A stretch of 64,000 bases of DNA, taken from the NCBI RefSeq assembly GCF_005938745.2, contig NZ_VCBX02000001.1, forward strand, positions 491,001-555,000, read 5' to 3'. Shown in pieces: positions 1-8,033 of this stretch. Source of the stretch: Rhodococcus sp. KBS0724. GTDB lineage: Bacteria > Actinomycetota > Actinomycetes > Mycobacteriales > Mycobacteriaceae. Position 1 is the first letter of the stretch. Each line of letters begins with the position of its first letter. The notes beneath the pieces are model-generated. The model saw nothing but the letters and a program-made list of their open reading frames with translations. It was not told where the DNA came from and did not search any database. Made by a program: the position numbers and the translations under genes.

Positions 1-35
1 ATAAGCAGCAGGCTGACGAGCGAAAGGAGCTCCGC

Positions 36-107
36 ATGAACCTCTTTGACCTGGAACGGTACGACCGTACTGAACTCGAGATTCACGGCGGGGAAGTCTG
101 TCGGTAG
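36..107 (+). CDS. Possible 23-residue ORF at the window edge
   Basis: A short ORF starting MNLFDLERYDR and ending at TAG. It has a good AGGAG Shine-Dalgarno at about 26-30. Its ATG overlaps a TGA at 37-39 that closes a frame open from base 1, so an upstream gene may end there with an ATGA overlap. The product is too short to recognise. It could be a leader peptide, the remnant of a truncated gene, or chance. Bases 108-235, up to the next gene, show nothing I can support. Confidence 0.25.
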   Translation: MNLFDLERYDRTELEIHGGEVCR

Positions 108-235
108 CCCTTGCTACGTTCGTGGCGGTCTCGGCGAGCATGCCGGGGCCGTCGCCGACGGCGTCATGTGTGTGGTGTCTTGTGTCGAGTTCTGCCGGCT
201 CGATGTAAGGCGCGTTTCGAAAGGTGTTGTGTTTC

Positions 236-1036
236 ATGGTCATGGGCCCCACCCACGCGATGTCCGGTGCTGCTGTGGGTCTGGTGGTTGCCGAACTCTT
301 GCCGCTCGACTGGGGTGGGCCCACCTCCACTGCCGAAACGCTGACGTTTGCCGGGGTGTGCGCGGGTGCTGCGTTGCTTCCGGATCTCGACACGAGCCAG
401 TCGACGGTTTCCCGGTCGTTCGGGCCGCTGAGCAAGGCGCTGGCGCAGGGTGTTGACGCGGTGTCGGTTGCCTTCTACCGGATCACCAAAGGCAAGAAGG
501 ACGGTAAGCGGCGCGGTGGCCACCGGACGCTGACCCATACGGCGTTGTTCGCGGCCGGGCTGGGCACCGGAGTTTCCGCGCTGGTTGTCCAGTTCGGAAA
601 GCCGGCAATCATCATCACGTTGTTCTTCTGTTTGGGCTTGGCTATTCGCGGTCTGGCGGGGGACTTCGCGAAAGACAAGGGCTGGCTGGTCGTCTCCGCG
701 TTGGCACTGGCCCTGTCTGCCGTGACGTGGCAGCAGTATCCCAGCGAAGCGGGATCCACCGGATTGGGCGTCGCGGTTGCGTTGGGATGTGCGACGCACT
801 GTCTGGGCGATGCCATCACCAAGGAAGGCGTGCCATTTCTTGCGCCGCTCATTCCCCTGGGCGGTAAACGGTGGTGGGAACAGCGACTTCCGTCGTTCCT
901 GTCGATACGCGCGGGCGGCAACCTCGAAAAGGTGTTGATCGGCCCGGCGCTCACGCTCCTCACGGTCTGGCTGATCGTGGGTGCGTTCGACGGTGCGACT
1001 GACGCCGTCTATGCGGTGTTCTCACCGACTCCGTAA
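236..1036 (+). CDS. YdjM-type membrane metal-dependent hydrolase
   Basis: A 266-residue protein resembling the YdjM / LexA-binding inner-membrane hydrolase family (DUF457). It has an N-terminal GPTHAMSGAAVG segment, an acidic LLPDLDTSQS motif, and the family signature GGHRTLTHTAL whose histidines would bind metal. Four or more hydrophobic stretches predict an integral membrane protein. The ATG at 236 is preferred because GAAAGG lies 11 nt upstream; GTG at 224 and TTG at 227 are in frame but have no ribosome site. Just after the stop is a 7-bp inverted repeat (1030-1049, TCCGTAA/TTACGGA) that includes the TAA. The substrate is unknown. Confidence 0.75.
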   Translation: MVMGPTHAMSGAAVGLVVAELLPLDWGGPTSTAETLTFAGVCAGAALLPDLDTSQSTVSRSFGPLSKALAQGVDAVSVAFYRITKGKKDGKRRGGHRTLTHTALFAAGLGTGVSALVVQFGKPAIIITLFFCLGLAIRGLAGDFAKDKGWLVVSALALALSAVTWQQYPSEAGSTGLGVAVALGCATHCLGDAITKEGVPFLAPLIPLGGKRWWEQRLPSFLSIRAGGNLEKVLIGPALTLLTVWLIVGAFDGATDAVYAVFSPTP

Positions 1037-1065
1037 CTATTATTACGGAACCACTGGCATCGTAA

Positions 1066-1079
1066 TGGAACTTGTTCTA
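1066..1079. promoter_or_regulatory. KstR operator
   Basis: The sequence TGGAACTTGTTCTA matches the published KstR consensus TNNAACNNGTTNNA at every defined position. It lies 38 bp before the start of the cholesterol oxidase gene, the expected place for repression by the TetR-type sterol regulator KstR, which is released by 3-oxo-cholestenoyl-CoA. The match is seen directly; regulation is inferred. No kstR gene is in the window. Confidence 0.7.
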
Positions 1080-1116
1080 GGTTCATCTCTACGTAAGTCC
1101 GATTCGGCAGAGACGA

Positions 1117-2901
1117 GTGCTCGTGGAACACAACGGTTCAGTGGAACAAAGTGCTGGGGATCGAACATCTCATGCCAGTTCGGTCAGTAGGCGAGGGTTC
1201 ATGGCGGCCGGTGTCGGCGCCGCAGCGCTCGCCGGTCTGACCTGGTCACCGGCCGGAGCTGTGCCGTGGGGCCCACAATCCACGCTCGCTCCGCCGCCCG
1301 AGTTCCCGGCCGGTATCCCGCTGTCCCAGCAGGCCTACGCCAACTGGTCCAAGGAGATCATTCTCGATCAGGTGTGGACGGCAACGGCTCGGAACTCGGA
1401 CGACGTGGTTACCCTTGCCAACTGGGCACACCGCAACGGGTACACGGTCCGCGCTCGCGGCACGATGCACGGCTGGAGCCCCCTGACTGTTGTCCCAGGT
1501 GCGCCGGTAGATCGAGTGCTGTTGGTGGACACGATGGTTCACCTCAATTCTGTCGACGTGCACAGCGATGGTGATCGCTCCCTCGTGACCGCTGGGGCGG
1601 GCGCCAGCATCGAGGCGATCCTCACGGCGCTGCAGAACCACGGCCTGGGTTGGGCCAACTCACCGGCCATCGGTGATCTGTCCATTGCCGGTGCGCTCGC
1701 CATCGGAGCCCACGGTGCGACCTACCCCGCTGCGGGAGAAACCATCACCCCCGGCCAGTCGTTCGGGTCACTGAGCAACCTGGTCACGGCCATCACCGTC
1801 GTGGCGTGGGACAGCAGTTCGAGTAGTTACACGCTCCGTGAATTCGATCGGTCCGACGTCGAGAGCACGGCATACCTGACCCACCTCGGGCGCACATTCG
1901 TCACTTCCGTCACCCTGCAAGCCGGTGAGAACTACCGGTTGCGATGCCAGAGTTTCACCGATATCCCGTGGCAGGAACTCTTTGCACCTCCGGGATCGCC
2001 GGGGCGCACCTACGAGAGTTTTGTCGAAGCCTCCGGACGCGTCGAAGCAATCTGGTTCCCTTTCACTGCAACTCCGTGGCTGAAAATCTGGACACCGACG
2101 CCCGTCAAACCGCCCCAGTCGAGGGAAGTGTTCGGGCCGTACAACTACTTCTTCTCCGACGCGCTCCCCGAGGCAGTCACCACCCCATTGGGGATGGTGG
2201 CCAAGGGATTACAAGCGGCCACGCCATTGTTCGGTGCTTCGCAATTCGGTGCCGTCGCTGCCGGATTGGTGCTCACCGACACCGACGACCTGTGGGGCTG
2301 GTCCAAGGACGTGCTGTTCTATCTGCGGCACACCACGGTGCGCGTCGTTGCGGGCGGCGGGGCGGTGATCACCAAGCGTTCCAACATCGCTCGTGTCATC
2401 CACGAGATGACAACCTGGCTGAACGAGCGGATGACGCACCTCGCATCGATGGGGCAATACCCCGTGAACATGCCTTTCGAAGTGCGACTGTGCGGCGTCG
2501 ACGACAACGGCGAAGTCCTGGTGGACAGTGCCGGCGTGCCGGATCTGTCTGCGGTGCGGCCTCGATCGGATCGCGACGACTGGGACACCGCAATCTGGAT
2601 GAATGTGGTCTCCATCCCTGGCACTCCGGGGCTGTCGGCATTCCTTCGGGACATGGAAAGGTGGATGGTCGCGAACTACTCCGGCGATTACGCCACCTTC
2701 CGGCCCGAATGGTCGAAGGGATGGGCATTCACCAACGACGCCGCTTATCAGGATGACGAATTCCTCACGCGCACAATCCCTGCGACCTTCCGGGCCGGCG
2801 GTGACGGAAATTGGGACTTCGCCCTTGCCACCTACGACAAATACGATCCGCACCGAGTCTTCAGCAACACCTTCATCGACCAGTTCATGCCGCCCGCCTG
2901 A
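1117..2901 (+). CDS. Secreted VAO-type (type II) cholesterol oxidase
   Basis: A 594-residue FAD-linked oxidase of the vanillyl-alcohol-oxidase fold, matching the type II cholesterol oxidase of Brevibacterium sterolicum in length and layout. It oxidises cholesterol to cholest-4-en-3-one using O2. A Tat signal is evident: SRRGFMAAGVG at residues 24-34, then an Ala-rich hydrophobic core. The FAD-binding domain follows, with RARGTMHGWSP containing the histidine expected to carry covalent FAD, then the cholesterol-oxidase substrate-binding domain. The GTG at 1117 is one of two close GTG options (also 1123). A KstR box upstream supports a sterol role. The stop codon lies in a 20-bp tandem duplication. 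Confidence 0.87.
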   Translation: MLVEHNGSVEQSAGDRTSHASSVSRRGFMAAGVGAAALAGLTWSPAGAVPWGPQSTLAPPPEFPAGIPLSQQAYANWSKEIILDQVWTATARNSDDVVTLANWAHRNGYTVRARGTMHGWSPLTVVPGAPVDRVLLVDTMVHLNSVDVHSDGDRSLVTAGAGASIEAILTALQNHGLGWANSPAIGDLSIAGALAIGAHGATYPAAGETITPGQSFGSLSNLVTAITVVAWDSSSSSYTLREFDRSDVESTAYLTHLGRTFVTSVTLQAGENYRLRCQSFTDIPWQELFAPPGSPGRTYESFVEASGRVEAIWFPFTATPWLKIWTPTPVKPPQSREVFGPYNYFFSDALPEAVTTPLGMVAKGLQAATPLFGASQFGAVAAGLVLTDTDDLWGWSKDVLFYLRHTTVRVVAGGGAVITKRSNIARVIHEMTTWLNERMTHLASMGQYPVNMPFEVRLCGVDDNGEVLVDSAGVPDLSAVRPRSDRDDWDTAIWMNVVSIPGTPGLSAFLRDMERWMVANYSGDYATFRPEWSKGWAFTNDAAYQDDEFLTRTIPATFRAGGDGNWDFALATYDKYDPHRVFSNTFIDQFMPPA

Positions 2902-2938
2902 ATCTCACGGCGCCCGCCTAAATCTCACGGCGCCCGCT
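2891..2938. repeat. 20-bp tandem duplication across a stop codon
   Basis: Two 20-bp copies, CGCCCGCCTGAATCTCACGG (2891-2910) and CGCCCGCCTAAATCTCACGG (2911-2930), plus a third partial copy (CGCCCGCT). The cholesterol oxidase TGA is inside copy 1. The only difference between the copies is G to A at the second base of that stop. This is one of five such stop-codon duplications in the window. Confidence 0.9.
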
Positions 2939-2947
2939 GTTTCTGTG

Positions 2948-4564
2948 TCAGCCGACGTCCGCGGCAGTCTTCGGTTCCTCCTCGGGTGAGGAGAGCGGCT
3001 TGTTCGGGATGAGCGCCGTGGCGATCAGACCCACCACGACAAATCCGGCCGCAAGGTATCCGCCGAGCGTGATGCCGTGAGTCATTGCAGACTGGGCAGC
3101 GTCGGCAACGAAGGCCGTGTTCGGTGAACCGGCCAGCGAGTCGATGGCGGCGCCGGCGCTGTCGGTGACTGCCCGCGTCAGCTGATCGGCCTGAGCTTGG
3201 TCGACACCGGATTCGGTGAGGTCGTTGTTCAAAGTGGAATTGAGCGTGCTGAAGAACACCGTGGTGAGGACGGCGATGCCCAGTGCGGATCCGAGTTGGC
3301 GGAACGCACTCTGAATGCCGGAGCCTTGACCGGCGCTCTGCTCGGGAATCTCTTCGAGCACGACGTTGGTGACCTGCGCCGTCGCAAAACCGACGCCGAT
3401 GCCGTAGAAGAACAGCACTGCGGCGATGGTCCACCAAGGACTGTCCGTTGCAGCGATGAATCCGAGGCCGGCAAGGCCGAGCGCTTCGAGAGCCAGACCG
3501 AGACGAACCAAGCCCAACGGCGAGACCTTCGACGCCATCCCGAAGCTCGCACCACTGGCGACAAAGCTGCCGATGGCAATGGGAACCAGTGCGAGTCCGG
3601 CCTGGAGGGCGCTGTATCCGAGCGTGAACTGAAGCCAGAGAGGAAGCACCGCAACGATTCCGAACTCGCCGAGACCGATGATCAGTGTCGCGATGTTGCC
3701 GTTGCGGAACGACGAGATGGAGAACAACCGCACGTCCATCAAAGCCCGTGACGGATCGTCACTGCGGGTGAGCACGGTTTGACGGTAGGCGAATGCGCCG
3801 AGCGAGATGACGGCGAGAACTAGCGCGATCAGAACCGGCGACGGTCCGCTTGACCAGGACAGTCCGAACAGTTCGAAGGGTTCCTTCGTGGTCAGCCACC
3901 CGTACGTACGTCCCTCGACGAGGCCGAAGGCCAGCAGGCCCAGGCCGGCGATGGACAGTGCCGCTCCGGTGGCGTCGACGCGCCCAGCGGTGCAGGGCGA
4001 CGGTGCGATGAACAGCACTGCGCCGACGAGAATGACCGCGACAAGTGGAATGTTGATGCCGAATGCCCAACGCCACGAAGCATGTTCGGCAAGCCAGCCG
4101 CCGAGCAAGGGGCCGAGAGCGGAGGCAGCGCCGATGGTGGAACCCCAGACCGCGAAGGCCTGGCCTCGGGCTTTGCCGGTGAACATCGCGTTCAGGAGCG
4201 ACAGTGAGGTGGGCAGAATCATGGCGGCGCCTGCGCCCTGCAGGAATCGCGCCAGGATGAGCAGACCGCCGTTCGGTGCCAGGCCGGCCAGCAGGCTCGT
4301 TGCGCCGAACACGACGACTCCGGCTATGAAGATGCGACGGGCGCCGACCAGGTCGGCAACTCTGCCGACCAGAAGTAGGAGCGCCGCGAACACGATGGCA
4401 TAGGACTCTTGGATCCATTGAGCCTGAACGGAATTGATTCCGAGATCCTCGATGATCGAGGGGACTATGACGTTGACGATGGTGGTGTCGACGACGATCA
4501 GTGCCACGCCGAGTGCAATGGCAATCAGGCCCAACCACTTGCGGGTGGTGGGTGAGATGTTCAC
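2948..4564 (-). CDS. DHA2-family MFS drug exporter
   Basis: A 538-residue major facilitator with about 14 predicted membrane helices, the DHA2 (EmrB/QacA) type that exports hydrophobic drugs by proton antiport. Family signs are DTTIVNVIVPSI in the first helix, the GRVADLVGARR loop after helix 2, and motif C in helix 5. The GTG at 4564 is chosen because AAGGAGGT-like GGAGGT lies 6 nt upstream (4571-4576), whereas the reading frame is open much further upstream without a ribosome site. It is divergent from a MarR regulator, a common arrangement for inducible efflux pumps. Confidence 0.88.
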   Translation of the reverse strand: MNISPTTRKWLGLIAIALGVALIVVDTTIVNVIVPSIIEDLGINSVQAQWIQESYAIVFAALLLLVGRVADLVGARRIFIAGVVVFGATSLLAGLAPNGGLLILARFLQGAGAAMILPTSLSLLNAMFTGKARGQAFAVWGSTIGAASALGPLLGGWLAEHASWRWAFGINIPLVAVILVGAVLFIAPSPCTAGRVDATGAALSIAGLGLLAFGLVEGRTYGWLTTKEPFELFGLSWSSGPSPVLIALVLAVISLGAFAYRQTVLTRSDDPSRALMDVRLFSISSFRNGNIATLIIGLGEFGIVAVLPLWLQFTLGYSALQAGLALVPIAIGSFVASGASFGMASKVSPLGLVRLGLALEALGLAGLGFIAATDSPWWTIAAVLFFYGIGVGFATAQVTNVVLEEIPEQSAGQGSGIQSAFRQLGSALGIAVLTTVFFSTLNSTLNNDLTESGVDQAQADQLTRAVTDSAGAAIDSLAGSPNTAFVADAAQSAMTHGITLGGYLAAGFVVVGLIATALIPNKPLSSPEEEPKTAADVG

Positions 4565-4587
4565 GGATAAACCTCCATTGTGAAGTA

Positions 4588-4603
4588 ACTTTATGATGAA
4601 AGT
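4588..4603. promoter_or_regulatory. Candidate MarR operator
   Basis: Inverted repeat ACTTT-ATGATG-AAAGT in the A/T-rich intergenic stretch between the divergent exporter and MarR genes. Size and position fit a MarR-family dimer site that could control both genes. The repeat is seen; the binding is inferred. Confidence 0.5.
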
Positions 4604-4684
4604 ATATTTGAGACGGTAAGTTGTCAACGTGCGCGCTGGGCTCGACCGGCCGCCGTCTGGCACAGGAAAGGTGGGATCACCGAG

Positions 4685-5161
4685 GTGGAGGCACCGCGCG
4701 ACATCGCCGTGGAGCGGGAGCGGCTGATGGACGAATTCCGTGCGTACGGTGCGACGTTCACCGAATTCAGCCATCGATTCGCGTCGTGGCTCGGCCTGCA
4801 TTCCACCGACGCAACGGCTCTGATGGAAATCACGGCTGCCGAGGAGAAGGGTGCGCCGCTCTCACCCGCACGCCTCAGCGAGCGGATCTCACTGACGTCG
4901 GGCGCCACCACCGCGTTGCTCAACCGTTTGGAGAAGGCGGGGCACATCGTCAGGACCCGCGAGAATGCGGACCGTCGCGTGGTCACGCTGCACAGCAGTG
5001 CGCATGTACAAGATCTCGCGGACGAGTTCTTCGGGCCACTTGCTGTGCGACTCGACGCCATGATGGCGAAATACCCGCCCGAATTGCTGAGTCGGTTCGA
5101 GGAATTCCTCGTCGACCTGCACTCGACGATGAACGAACACCTCGAGCAGGACACTCGCTGA
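4685..5161 (+). CDS. MarR-family transcriptional regulator
   Basis: A 158-residue winged-helix repressor. It has a helical N-terminus (residues 8-40), then LSPARLSERISLTSGATTALLNRLEKAG, the recognition helix, and the wing ENADRRVVTLHSSA with the typical D-R basic tip. The C-terminus is the dimerisation helix. The start is GTG at 4685 after an AGGAAAGGTGG purine run. It is divergently transcribed from the DHA2 exporter, so it most likely represses that exporter and itself until a ligand binds; the ligand is unknown. Confidence 0.88.
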   Translation: MEAPRDIAVERERLMDEFRAYGATFTEFSHRFASWLGLHSTDATALMEITAAEEKGAPLSPARLSERISLTSGATTALLNRLEKAGHIVRTRENADRRVVTLHSSAHVQDLADEFFGPLAVRLDAMMAKYPPELLSRFEEFLVDLHSTMNEHLEQDTR

Positions 5162-5167
5162 ACAGAA

Positions 5168-5207
5168 AAGACCGCCGCTCGACTCCGGAGAGTCGGGCGG
5201 CGGTCTT
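5168..5207. terminator. Bidirectional hairpin terminator
   Basis: AAGACCGCCG pairs with CGGCGGTCTT, and an inner CGACTC/GAGTCG segment extends the stem. It sits between the convergent MarR and siderophore-binding protein genes and can serve both. Confidence 0.75.
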
Positions 5208-5221
5208 GGCTTCGGTGACGG

Positions 5222-6253
5222 CTACTTGCCGAGCTTGGCTTGCAGGTCGTCGAGAACCAGGCCGGCACCTGTCGGGCCGAGACCCAGGAACCAGGTTTCG
5301 TCGCTGACCTCGCTGGCGCGACCGTCCTTGACGGCGTCCATCGTTGCCCACAACGGACCGGCGGTGACGGTGGTTTGACCGGTGTCCGCGGGGCTTCCGT
5401 AGCTCGAGTAGAAGATCTGATCGCCCTCAGCTTCGGTGATCGTCTCCGGGCTGACCTCGACGGCCAGTTCGTCGATGTCCTGGATTGCCGGGCGGGGGAG
5501 TCCGACGTCCTTCAGGATGACGCCGATGAAGGACAGGTTTCCGTACAGACGCAGCTTGCCGGACATGAAACGGACCAGCGAGATGGTCGGGGAACCGTCG
5601 ATCGACGCGCGGACCTCGTCGGCGTGGGCCTGGTAGTCGTTGAGGATCTGCTCGGCCTTCGTTTCCTCTCCCAGGGCGTCACCGGCGAGGAGGAAGTTCT
5701 CCTTCCACGGGAATCCGGGGCGGATGCTGAAGACCGTCGGCGCGATCGCCGCGAGCTGCGGGTACAGCTTGTCCTGGCGCAGCTTGCTGCCCAGGATCAG
5801 GTCGGGTTTCAGCGCGGTGATCGCCTCGAGGTTGAGGTTGTTGGTGGTGCCCACGTCGGGGACGCCCACCAACTTGTCAGCCAGGTACGACGGCTGGCCT
5901 GCGGCGCTTTCCGGGCTGGCGATGCCGACCGGGGTGATGCCGAGCGAGAGCACCTCGTCGAGTTCGCCGCTGTCCAGGACGACGACGCGGGTCGGCTTGG
6001 CCTCGAGTGTGACCTCTCCCAGTGCATGAGTAACCGTGCGCGGGAACTCGCCGGGAGCGGCATCACTACCGAGCTTGGCGGTTTCGGTATCGGCAGTGCT
6101 GAACAGCTTGCCGCCGGTAGCAACGTCGGTGTTTCCGTTGGCGTTGCTTCCGGCGTCGGAAGTTCCACAGGCCGTTGCGGCAAATACTGTCGCCAGCGCA
6201 ACCATGGCGACCCGGACCGACGTGCGGGTCCGAAATGAAGTACGAGTGAGCAT
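5222..6253 (-). CDS. Iron-siderophore ABC transporter binding lipoprotein
   Basis: A 343-residue periplasmic-binding protein of the FepB/FecB class (helical backbone fold). A lipoprotein signal ends in the lipobox TVFAATAC near residue 29, followed by a Ser/Asn/Gly-rich linker. The body has TRVVVLDSGELDEVLSLGITPVGI and LKPDLILGSKLRQDKLYPQL, typical of siderophore-binding proteins. No permease or ATPase gene is adjacent, so it probably works with a transporter encoded elsewhere. An IdeR box directly abuts the ATG, indicating iron repression. No Shine-Dalgarno is visible; the message may be leaderless. Confidence 0.88.
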   Translation of the reverse strand: MLTRTSFRTRTSVRVAMVALATVFAATACGTSDAGSNANGNTDVATGGKLFSTADTETAKLGSDAAPGEFPRTVTHALGEVTLEAKPTRVVVLDSGELDEVLSLGITPVGIASPESAAGQPSYLADKLVGVPDVGTTNNLNLEAITALKPDLILGSKLRQDKLYPQLAAIAPTVFSIRPGFPWKENFLLAGDALGEETKAEQILNDYQAHADEVRASIDGSPTISLVRFMSGKLRLYGNLSFIGVILKDVGLPRPAIQDIDELAVEVSPETITEAEGDQIFYSSYGSPADTGQTTVTAGPLWATMDAVKDGRASEVSDETWFLGLGPTGAGLVLDDLQAKLGK

Positions 6254-6271
6254 TAGGCAAGGCTACGCTTG
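6253..6271 (-). promoter_or_regulatory. IdeR/DtxR iron box over a putative leaderless promoter
   Basis: TTAGGCAAGGCTACGCTTG on the plus strand matches the 19-bp DtxR/IdeR consensus at about 14 positions. On the minus strand it contains TAGCCT, a possible -10 element, followed by six bases and then the ATG. That spacing puts the transcription start at the A of the start codon. Fe-bound IdeR here would block RNA polymerase directly. Confidence 0.65.
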
Positions 6272-6421
6272 TGATATTGGACGCTTTTAGCTGGTCTCGG
6301 GACAATCGTCGCTGATCCCGACTAACGGAACCTACTCCGCAATTCGACTTCGACGACTCGGTAAAAGTGTTAGCTTCGCGAAAGACCTGCCAATTGTGTG
6401 CGAAGACACGTGAGGAACTCG

Positions 6422-7978
6422 ATGACCCTGAACATTGCCGACCTGTTCGAGGCCGTTGCCGATGCAATTCCCGATCGAACACCGCTGATCCTCGAGGAAA
6501 AGCGCCTCACCTATCGGGAGCTCGAACTGCGGTCCAACCGATTGGCACACCACCTTCAGTCCGTCGGCGTGGAACCGGGGCAGCACGTCGGAATCCACAT
6601 GAGGAACTGCGTCGAATATGTGGAAGCGCTACTGGCCTGCCTGAAGATCAGGGCTGTTCCGATCAACGTCAACTTCCGCTACACCGACGTCGAACTCGCA
6701 TACGTCTATACCAACTCGAAGATGGTGGCATTGCTGGTCGAGGACGAATTCGCGGCAATCGCACTGCGCGTTGTACCGCAGTGCGCCGAGATCGACCACG
6801 TTCTGATCGTCGGCGACGAGTATGAAACGGCACTGGCCGCAGCGTCCGACATCCGGGATTTCGGGACTCGCTCAGACGATGACCATTTCATCATCTACAC
6901 CGGCGGCACCACAGGTATGCCCAAGGGCGTTGTCTGGCGGCACGAAGACTTCTTCTTCGCTGCCCTGTCCGGAGCAAACCTCAGCGGGCCGCCGCGTCGT
7001 AGTCTCGAAGAAGTTGTGGATGCGGCGATTGCGAACACCAATCCCACCGTGCTGCTGCTCATTCCGCCGCTCATGCACGGAGCTGCCATCTACTCGCTGC
7101 TCACTGCCTTTCTGATGGGCGCGCCGCGAGTCCTGACCCGGAGCTTCGACCCCGCCGACGTGCTCCGGCTCGTCGAGGCCGAAAAGATCACCGGCATCAC
7201 CGTTGTCGGCGACGCGATCGCCCGGCCCATCGCCGACGCGATCGCCGCTGCCGACGGTAAGTACGACATCTCCTCATTGAAGCTGATCGGATCCGGGGGT
7301 GCGCTGTTCTCGCCGAACCTCAAGGAAGAGTTGAAGTCCCGAATTCCCGGGCTGGTCATCAAGGACGCATTCGGCGCCTCGGAATCCGGCAACGACGGCG
7401 TCGTCGAGTTCAGCGAAGACGGAACGAAGCGAATTCGATCCAACCCCAACATGATTCTGGTCGACGAGGAATTGCGTCGCATCGAACCGGGATCGGATAC
7501 CGTCGGCTACATCGCGCGAGCCGGACATGTGCCGATTGCCTACTTCGACGATCCGGAGAAATCAGCCGCGACGTTCCCGGTTGTCGACGGTGTCCGGATG
7601 GCAGTCCTCGGCGACATGGGAACGATGGAAGCGGACGGCACAATCGTGCTGCTCGGACGCGGTTCCATGTGCATCAACTCGGGTGGTGAGAAGGTGTACC
7701 CCGAAGAAGTGGAGCAGGCACTCAAGACTCACCCAGCGGTTTTCGATGCCCTGGTGGCGGGTGCACCCGATGCGAAATTCGGTGAGAAAGTGGCGGCGGT
7801 CGTCCAGATCCGGCCAGGCTTCGACGACGTGGAGCCAGGCGCCTTGTCCGAGCACTGCCGGATTCATGTGGCGGGGTACAAGATTCCGCGTTCGATAGTT
7901 CTGGTTCCGGAGATTCTTCGCTCACCGAGCGGAAAAGCAGATTACCGTTGGGCGAAGGAAACCGTCGCCAGGTTGTAA
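6422..7978 (+). CDS. Acyl-CoA synthetase (FadD, FadD19-like)
   Basis: A 518-residue ANL-superfamily ligase that makes acyl-CoA from a carboxylic acid, ATP and CoA. The P-loop-like YTGGTTGMPKG is at residues 160-170, the A5 region is FGASESG, and the hinge/A8 region is GDMGTMEADGTIVLLGR followed by GEKVYPEEVE. The catalytic lysine is in SPSGKADYRW near the C-terminus. Its start (TLNIADLFEAVADAIPDR) resembles FadD19, the sterol side-chain CoA ligase, and a cholesterol oxidase is nearby, but the exact substrate cannot be read. The ATG at 6422 has GAGGAA upstream. It is divergent from the siderophore lipoprotein gene. Confidence 0.85.
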   Translation: MTLNIADLFEAVADAIPDRTPLILEEKRLTYRELELRSNRLAHHLQSVGVEPGQHVGIHMRNCVEYVEALLACLKIRAVPINVNFRYTDVELAYVYTNSKMVALLVEDEFAAIALRVVPQCAEIDHVLIVGDEYETALAAASDIRDFGTRSDDDHFIIYTGGTTGMPKGVVWRHEDFFFAALSGANLSGPPRRSLEEVVDAAIANTNPTVLLLIPPLMHGAAIYSLLTAFLMGAPRVLTRSFDPADVLRLVEAEKITGITVVGDAIARPIADAIAAADGKYDISSLKLIGSGGALFSPNLKEELKSRIPGLVIKDAFGASESGNDGVVEFSEDGTKRIRSNPNMILVDEELRRIEPGSDTVGYIARAGHVPIAYFDDPEKSAATFPVVDGVRMAVLGDMGTMEADGTIVLLGRGSMCINSGGEKVYPEEVEQALKTHPAVFDALVAGAPDAKFGEKVAAVVQIRPGFDDVEPGALSEHCRIHVAGYKIPRSIVLVPEILRSPSGKADYRWAKETVARL

Positions 7979-8033
7979 GCGCCGCGCAGCGGTTTTGCAG
8001 AAGACCTGTGCTGGAGCTCGCTGGGAGTTGTGT

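Noticed and set aside
46..456. A 136-codon frame at the left edge
   Set aside because: Overlaps the YdjM-type gene in another frame, has no ribosome site, and is Cys/Arg-rich without a domain.
5240..6238. A 332-codon plus-strand frame over the siderophore-binding protein
   Set aside because: Antisense shadow; the minus strand carries a lipobox and conserved family motifs.
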